Shown: positions 57,220-64,000 of the stretch, one piece after another
Numbering within the stretch: the first letter of the stretch is position 1
How the letters are laid out: the number at the start of each line of letters is the position of its first letter
Source of the DNA: Bombyx mori
Taxonomy: Eukaryota; Arthropoda; Insecta; Lepidoptera; Bombycidae
Reading direction: 5' to 3'
Assembly: GCF_030269925.1 (NCBI RefSeq)
Contig: NC_085117.1
Coordinates: 8,990,731 to 9,054,730, forward strand
Length of the DNA stretch: 64,000 nt
Translations under genes and position numbers: made by a program
The notes under the pieces: model-generated
The model's input: the letters and a program-made list of their open reading frames with translations, nothing else
What the model was told of the DNA's origin: nothing
Database searches by the model: none

Positions 57220-58804
57220 ATGGTGAGTTTTGCCAAACGAATAAATAAATAAATCTTTAAAAATCCAAGTGAAAATACAGTGATGTGAAAGTTCAAAGTG
57301 ATTTTAATTACGAAACTGTGATAATTATGTGTTCTTATGAATATTTCAGGGTATTGACATCAATCATAAACACGACAGGAAAGTTCGGCGCACCGAAGTT
57401 AAATCTCAAGATATTTACTTGAGGTTACTTGTAAAGGTACTTACGATTAAATGTTTCATTATAACTAGCGATGTTACTTAAAATTTTATTTGTTATTATA
57501 CGCACATAGTTTGTCTGCGAAAATTGTTGTAGACCTACGATAACCTCAACTATTTGTCCACAGCTTTACAGATACTTGGCCAGACGTACAAATGCCAAAT
57601 TCAATCAGATCGTTCTACGCCGGCTCTTTATGAGCCGTATCAACCGGCCACCAATCTCTGTGTCTCGTTTGGCGCGCCACATGAAGAAGCCAACTCGTGA
57701 GGGTTTGATTGCCGTGGTAGTGGGGACAGTCACAAATGACGTGAGACTGTACAAGATACCGAAGATGACGGTGGCTGCTCTTCATGTTACCGAAAAAGCT
57801 CGTGCACGCATTTTGGCTGCTGGAGGTGAGATGTTTGTTTTTTCTGCCAATAAGGTTATAAATCATAGAAATAACAGAAATAAAATCGTTCAGGAATCTC
57901 CGAAAAAATAAATTAACGTCCAGAATTTACTATATAAGGCAATACAAGTTTATTAGATTCTGAGAAAAACAGTTGAACTTATCCATGTTATAAATCTCAT
58001 GCTCAAAACTAACAATTTTAGCTCACTATTATTATATTGTGTTCAATGTATATTTAGAGACTCCCATTTACTATCTATTATTGTTAAGTCCATAAAATAA
58101 CTCTTCTGATACTTTAAAAGGAGTAAATAATAACAAGTCTGTTGGATGTGAAAAGATCATTTAATAATTTTATATAAGATAATTATATTGTAAATTGATA
58201 ATTAACTTTGATAATTAATTTGAAAAAGAGATTTGTTATAGATCAACACTATAATTTTATTTTATGAGCACCAGTGAAGCCAATTGTAAGAAAAAAAATA
58301 TTTTCTTAATGCTTCTACACTACTACTAACAAACTATTTCTAATTTAAATTATTACAGAGATACTATTACAGAGTTTATTCTGATCAGTAAAAAAAGAAA
58401 TTTGCCAGATTGGTTTATCAATTGTTGATGGTCCATCAAACATATGGCAATTTATATTTTTATGTAAATAAATATTAATTTTAATCTTTGCAACGTAAGT
58501 TAGGCCATGTCAATTTTTTTAAAACATCTTTCAAAGATGTTATGATGTTTCTGTTTGATTGTGTATCTGTAATGAAAATTGATTTCAATTTTCTGTATTT
58601 ACAGGAGAAATTCTTACTTTTGATCAGCTGGCTCTTCGTGCTCCGACTGGCAAGAAGACAGTACTGGTACAAGGTCAGCGAAATGCTCGTGAGGCAGTGC
58701 GTCACTTTGGCCCTGCTCCAGGAGCACCGCGCTCTCACACTAAACCCTATGTTCGCACCAAGGGACATGAAAAAGCAAGGCCCAGTCGTCGTGCTAATGT
58801 CTAA
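57220..58804 (+). CDS. RpL18: 60S ribosomal protein L18
   Basis: Four coding exons: 57220-57222, 57350-57436, 57564-57825 and 58605-58804, giving 183 aa. It is the eukaryotic L18 (eL18) of the large ribosomal subunit. The start codon is the entire coding content of exon 1 and is followed at once by a GTGAGT donor. The protein begins [20 protein letters not shown], is rich in Lys/Arg, and contains [16 protein letters not shown] and the family end SRRANV. The pyrimidine-rich leader (57196-57210) suggests 5' TOP control by mTOR signalling. An ATG-started frame in exon 3 reads through the GTGAGA donor into intron 3 and should not be used as a terminus. No defects. Confidence 0.98.
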
Positions 58805-58941
58805 TTTTTAATATAAGGACTACACACCCTAATTACTTGGTATTATTTTATAATTGAATAGTCCCAACAACACTAACAAATATTTCGCCTTTTATATGTA
58901 CTAATTGATCTAGTGTTGTCTTTATAGTAGATAATAATTAA

Positions 58942-59298
58942 TTACCTTTGATAGGCAGACAATGTAAATGATATCAACTTGATGTGGGTGATTGCCAATT
59001 CTCTATATAATAAGCAATATTTATCAGCTAAATTGTTGACACTACTATTGTTTAACTCATTGAACACTATGACGGATACCATGTGGCCACAGTAAAGGCC
59101 GCACCAATATATCAAGTGTCCATAAATCATAGACGTGAATATTCCGAATATTGACCAAAAATAACGTGACTTACGGAAACAATGAATACCAATTAGTAGA
59201 GATTTCAGGACCAATGGACTAGACTCATTGGCAGTCACAGGGTTTACGTTATGACCCACTGGCCTAAACACATTTTCTATTCTTATTATGTTTGGCAT
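58942..59298 (-). CDS. Unassigned ORF, possible small membrane protein (118 aa)
   Basis: An uninterrupted ATG-started frame of 118 codons between the convergent RpL18 and FLCN genes. The product has a basic stretch (CFRKSRYFW), one hydrophobic segment of about 25 residues (SIFGIFTSMIYGHLIYWCGL), and possible N-glycosylation sites at NESS and NNSS. I do not recognise a family. ORFs slightly over 100 codons occur by chance in a window of this size, so it may be non-coding or part of FLCN or RpL18 3' sequence. Confidence 0.25.
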   Translation of the reverse strand: MPNIIRIENVFRPVGHNVNPVTANESSPLVLKSLLIGIHCFRKSRYFWSIFGIFTSMIYGHLIYWCGLYCGHMVSVIVFNELNNSSVNNLADKYCLLYRELAITHIKLISFTLSAYQR

Positions 59299-59543
59299 TC
59301 ATCATATTAAAGTTTTGACATCTCTTACAAAGGACAGCTTAGTTTGGAAATAACTAAACTGATATGATATTTTTTATCACTGAAATAATTAATTTCGTAA
59401 AGATGAAAAACTACAACAGTAGGTAATAGTAAACATTTTTATTATTAAGTGAACATTCAGCTTTGTATAACACCTTAAAAATAAATACAAAAATAAGTTA
59501 ATTATTTCAGAAAATATTAGTTAAATAACTACACATCGGCATT

Positions 59544-62400
59544 TTATTTACAGAATGCATCCATCCAATATTTAAGTAATGTTTCATCATACTGAGCTAC
59601 ACCGAGTGTTTGTTTCAATTTAACAGAATCTGTTTTGTTGTCTGATGATTTCATGGTTGATTTTACAGCTTGTGCTATTCTGGAAGTAACAAAGACAAAA
59701 AAACAAATAGAAAAATTCTATTCAAAACCCATATTTTAGTTTTTTGTATCAAACCAATGGACTGAGTTTTTCAATTTACCCTTGCCATTGTAAAACCAAT
59801 GATAAGACATGTTGGCGAAGAACTGCTTCATTAAAATGTTCATTTTTTATTGCAATTTCAATTTTTTTCATCAGCGTTGGACCTGGAATAATTCATGTCA
59901 TAATAAATCATATCATGTATAGCTTTTATCATTATATAACCCTTTAGTTATTCGTGAGTACTGAGTTAATTTCAATAGTAATAAACTCACAATTAACAGG
60001 TAAAGTTTGCATCCATTTGGAAATAAAATTACCATGTTCTATTTCAGATATAATACAAGGGTCTGTATTCGGTTTTTTATGTTTGGCTGATGAATCAAAT
60101 TCTGGTAGTAAACTCCTGAAACTTATTAATATTTCTTCTGGATCCCTGAAATTGGTTTGCATTTGTATCTGAAACAAATAAAAAAAATATATATTGAATA
60201 AATGCCACCAATGAATTGAATTGAGAAGTTTGGTATATGTTAAAAAAAGATTAGCTTTAGAATCTATATACCTTTTAACTGCTGTAGATTGGCAGACCAA
60301 ATTATAGACCATGTAATAGTGTGTACCCATTTGTTTGGTTACTTGCATAAATGGCACTACTTGAGACATGTTATTGTTTTGGTAATATTAGTTAATTATA
60401 AACTATTCCATGCTCTAAACAGGTTTAAAAAAGAACAGCAACAAAAAAACAGCAGTACAGATTCTACAGAATAATGTTAAACTAATACTAAATACCAGCT
60501 TGTTCGTTTATATTGTGAATATTAATAATGTGATTAATATAATAAAAAGTTCAAAAACTCACATTCACTCCGGTCAATGTACAGAATAACATTACTCTGA
60601 ACACATTATTTGATAACATAGACTCCAAAACTCTCATAGGGATGTACTTTGCTTTACTTTCAATAACACTTGAGTTTGACTCCAGAATTGGGATAATGGG
60701 ACTTATCTTTTTTAATAAATCTTGACTGGTATATAGATTTTCAGAAAACACACGTGCCCCTGCCTTTAGTATCCATGAAAAATGTGAGTGCAACAGTTTG
60801 AATATTTCTTTGTTTCCTGAAAACATTGATTACTGAGATGCGTGTAGTAAGCAGTGCAGGTTTTGTTTTGATAACAGATTTTACAAAATGTTTGTTTTAG
60901 AAAAAAAACTGAATAGTACCTACCTGTCAACTGAACAAGTGACCTTGACTGACCAAAATCATTTCTCCCTGTTCTTAACCTCAATGCCCTCTGTGAGCAA
61001 ATTTTTTGTTCCTCATCAAAAACTGCAACAGCCAATTTTTGTAACTCTGCAGCTATGTTCTGAAAATATTATTGCAACAATGAAATAAGTGCACATTCAT
61101 GGATCAAGCAGATAATCCATTCAAAGCAGTTGAGTTTTTTTTGGAATGGATTTTTTTTAAGAGTGTATGCAGTAAATGGTATCTTTTGCAGTCATTTTTG
61201 AGACTTCCTGATCACCTAGGAAAAAATGGTCTATGAATTTAGCTTGCTACGTTAATATCGCCATTAATGCACCTTGAAAAATGAGTTCTAAGTCCCAGTT
61301 TTTAATGTACAACAGCTGATTCACCCTTTAATTTGAAATGCATTACAGCTTTACAGCAGAAATAGGCACGATGTTAGTACCTGTCAATGTAGGCCCACAA
61401 AACGCCCTACCAGTAATAAAGCAATAAAAAAAAGAAAAAAAACTGCAAGTCTGCTTTTTGTATGGTGATATTCCTTCACTGCAGAAGTCATTCATGAACT
61501 TTTGTAAATTAGGTTTTTTATTTTTAAATGGGTATCTGTCAGTGGTATTTGAATACCAAGAGTCACATCATGAAGGACCGATCACATGGTAAAGATATTA
61601 AAAAATTGATTGTTTATTGTTAAAATAATAGATGTAATCAATTTTTCTTAGAATAATAAGAATTTAATATAACTTTCTTCTTTAGTGATTCACAAATATG
61701 TAGCACTTACAATAAACCTACTTTCATGTGTTCAGAGAGCATTGGAGTAATGTTCAAGAGCAACATCTTGTCTTTCATAAGCACCAGTATAGAGAACCAT
61801 CGCTTGAGGCCTCTTGCTCGTGTATCGCACAGCTGGAATGTGAAGCTTAGCACATGACCTTGTGCTTCACTAAAATATACTATGCCACCATCCTTGCTCC
61901 AGTTTACCTAGTTATATAAATTTCATTAGATATCAATATTATAATAATAAAGAAATGGACGAGACCAATTAAAGTAAGATTGTATTACATTGTTAAGAAA
62001 TTTATTTATGTACAAATATAGGTGATTATATTGTAATATATGATTCTGATACTAAGAGATAAGTTATTGAAAACGGTCGAAATATTTCTGCAGTAACAAT
62101 TTAATGTAGGTAAATCCTATGAAATATACTTACTTCACAGGTAATACTTCGAATAGCAGCTTGTCTCAGAAATGACGTAACGTCGGCACTGGGTACAGAT
62201 TCTCTGCTACAATATATGGTGCCATCGTCGTCTGTAGATTTTAAAACAGTTTCAGGACCTAACGAGGCACAGCCTGTACACTGAACACTTGCTTTGGAAG
62301 GTTCCGTAATGTGTTCGTCATTATCAGTTGTAAACGTGCAAAATAAAGATCGCGGTCCGTGTGCTTCACAGAAATGACAAAGGGTAAGGATAGCATTCAT
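59544..62400 (-). CDS. FLCN: Folliculin
   Basis: Seven exons: 62400-62134, 61907-61722, 61059-60924, 60816-60563, 60168-59991, 59882-59780 and 59679-59544. They give 419 aa. FLCN with its partner FNIP is a GTPase-activating protein for RagC/D at the lysosome, linking amino acids to mTORC1 and TFEB/MITF. The N-terminus MNAILTLCHFCEAHGPRSLF is the family signature. The longin part continues with GHVLSFTFQLCDTRARGLKR then WFSILVLMKDKMLLLN; the Arg in ARGLKRW aligns with the region of the human catalytic arginine finger (position not verified). The C-terminal DENN part (exons 4-7) includes SNNVFRVMLFCTLTGVN and ends TLLKYWMDAFCK. It is shorter than the human protein (579 aa), mainly in the linkers. 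For exon 4 I chose the GTGAGT donor after GVN. Confidence 0.93.
61245..61585 (-). repeat. Old antisense Bm1-type SINE in FLCN intron 2
   Basis: GAGTTCTAAGTCCCAGTTTTT, TTACAGCAGAAATAGGCACG, GGTGATATTCCTTCACTGC and a trace of the head. Strongly diverged, with an A-rich insertion near 61420-61442. Confidence 0.65.
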
Positions 62401-62905
62401 AATATTTATGGTAACTACAGCATTTATAATAATATCATGTACATATTGGATTAATTACGTTAAATTATAGAAGAGTTGTTGACATTTTTTTGACGGCAGG
62501 TGACATACAGCATTTTTTTTTACTTAAAATATTTTACGGTCTGATAGCGAGACTTTTAAGCCAAGTCTTATTTTTTCTCGTATTCTGTTATTTGAAAAGT
62601 TATTTACAGCAAAATGAGGTTAAGTGGATTCATTTGAGTCTTCAATAAATTGGGATGAAAGTTTTCCTTTTCTATGTATTATAAAAATAAAGTACAAATA
62701 GTAGTTTTTGATTTTATAACCTTAGCGATGACAACAATCGCGTCGTAAGGAACCTATTGCCGTCTGAAAGAAAGAAGAAAACATTGAATAAAATTAAAAA
62801 GAATTAAACAAATTTTAAACAATTAATGAGCTAACATTTTTACGACTAAGCTTGAACGTTAATTTAACAAATCCACGACACTTGGCTCAGGCGCTCCCAG
62901 CATAA
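62401..62905. other. Upstream flank of FLCN
   Basis: AT-rich sequence that should contain the FLCN promoter and 5' UTR. No clear core promoter motif or other gene seen. Confidence 0.4.
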
Positions 62906-63070
62906 TATTCTTGCCTATTTCTGCCGTGAAGCAGTAATGCATTTCGGTTTGAAGGGTGGAGCAGCCGTTGTACTGTTACAACTAAGACCTTAGAACTCTT
63001 GTCTCAAGGTGAGTAGAAGCATCTACGTTGCTCCGGTAAGCTCGTCTACCCATCTAAGTAATAAAAAAAG
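62906..63070 (+). repeat. Bm1-type SINE, internally deleted
   Basis: TTGCCTATTTCTGCCGTGAAG, GGTTTGAAGGGTGGAGCAGC, then a deletion before CTCCGGTAAGCTCGTCTACCC and CTAAGTAATAAAAAA. Confidence 0.85.
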
Positions 63071-63154
63071 CATAGATATTATATTATAAAATATAAAGAT
63101 CTTATACAAGGAACTGGTATTTTGGCAAAATTTTATACGATTTATATTACATAC

Positions 63155-63445
63155 TAGTTGGCTCGGCAGACTTCGTAGTACCTTAATCGATAAATAAAAT
63201 ACCTAAACTTTTGTATTAAATAAACTTAAAACAAACAAAAGGAATCCGTCCAACAGGGGACACATCAAAGGAAAACAAAATTGTCATTTAAATTTAATTT
63301 CGAGAATTTTCATATTTATCTACATTTTAAACCTTCTCTGGACTTGTAAAGATAATTCAAGACCAAAATTAGCCAAATCGGTCCAGCCGCTCTCGAGTTT
63401 TAGCGAGACTAACGAACAGCAATTCATTTTTATTTATATAGATAC
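63155..63445 (-). repeat. Dispersed lepidopteran repeat, copy 2
   Basis: CTAGTTGGCTCGGCAGACTTC, a GGGGACACATCAAAGG block missing from the other copy, then AGATAATTCAAGACCAAAATT and AGCGAGACTAACGAACAGC. Homologous to 1210-1440. Confidence 0.65.
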
Positions 63446-63915
63446 CTAATAGAAACTGGTAAACAGATTGCCCATCATTTAGATGCAGGTATACAACCCT
63501 GGTTTCCTGAAGCTACTACTACCTCTGTAGTAGTGTTACGGTCAACTATCTTCCTGCCCAATTCCCTTGTCTATTCTTAAGTACTAATGCTTGCTAGTCC
63601 ACACTAGCGGATACCAATCTTGCGTATACCTCTCGCGAGGCAATGGTCTGTTTAATTGAGAAGGATAGGTTGATGATAGTCATACCTATTTTAATGTGAG
63701 GGCTGGCTTTGTATAATGTCTAAGAAACACCTATGATGATCCTTTGAGCCAAAAAGCTAGCCTAAATTGCACGAGCCACAAACGTTATTGCTTCTTTGTT
63801 CGCAGCTAACTTGAATTAAAATCGAAGTTGTTGGAACGCCTACCCCATGGCTAAGTTGTATTGCGGCATAAGAGTTGTCATATTATGGTGGTCATGTTAA
63901 TAAACTATAACTACT
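63446..63915. other. Intergenic DNA
   Basis: No ORF, exon or recognised repeat seen. Confidence 0.4.
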
Positions 63916-64000
63916 GAGTTTCTCGCCGGATCTTCTCAGTGGGTCGCGCTTCCGATCCGGTGGTAGATTCTGCGAAGCACTGCTCTTCCTAGGGTCAGTG
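63916..64000 (+). mobile_element. Jockey-type LINE 3' end (cut by window edge)
   Basis: ACTGAGTTTCTCGCCGGATC, TCCGATCCGGTGGTAGATTC and AAGCACTGCTCTTCCTAGGG match 42305-42405 closely. The end lies outside the window. Confidence 0.85.

Noticed and set aside
60544..60563. Alternative donor GTGAAT after CTGACCGGA-type codon in FLCN exon 4
   Set aside because: The next GTGAGT, seven bases on, is a stronger donor, keeps phase and retains Val-Asn that suits the family alignment.

Overview
The window looks like nuclear DNA of a moth, most likely the silkworm Bombyx mori or a close relative. The evidence is AT-rich intergenic DNA, short exons with GT-AG introns, eight insect-like protein-coding genes, and about twenty copies or fragments of a SINE whose consensus I recognise from memory as Bm1 of Bombyx. 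The repeat family name is a recollection; the genes themselves are read directly from spliced translation, and all eight models close in frame from ATG to stop.

Layout: 1-3948 repeat-rich intergenic DNA. 3949-10283 (-) PRMT7, arginine methyltransferase, 8 exons, 686 aa. 10284-16236 intergenic, with a complete non-autonomous hAT transposon (8-bp target duplication), one doubtful two-exon micro-ORF and LINE/SINE relics. 16237-19992 (+) cytochrome c1, 7 exons, 308 aa. 19993-22486 Bm1 and LINE debris. 22487-29444 (-) condensin I subunit CAP-H/Barren, 12 exons, 696 aa. 31149-36682 (+) Trailer hitch/LSM14, 8 coding exons, 507 aa. 40287-47996 (-) a 15-hydroxyprostaglandin-dehydrogenase-like SDR, 6 exons, 252 aa, whose catalytic lysine is replaced by asparagine and whose last intron holds a LINE inserted into a tRNA-derived SINE. 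50466-56285 (-) KLHL10-like BTB-Kelch protein, 7 exons, 628 aa. 57220-58804 (+) ribosomal protein L18, 4 coding exons, 183 aa. 59544-62400 (-) folliculin, 7 exons, 419 aa. 62401-64000 repeats.

The genes are unrelated housekeeping or germline functions (arginine methylation, respiration, chromosome condensation, mRNP control, SDR metabolism, ubiquitin ligase adaptor, translation, nutrient signalling) and do not form a functional cluster. CAP-H/tral and KLHL10/RpL18 are divergent pairs, and RpL18/FLCN is convergent. No CRISPR array, bacterial operon, rRNA or genuine tRNA gene is present. The points most worth a second look are the YxxxN active site of the SDR, the nested SINE/LINE insertion, the hAT element upstream of PRMT7, a foldback MITE family with five copies, a perfect 23-bp intronic hairpin, and a spaced repeat in a KLHL10 intron.
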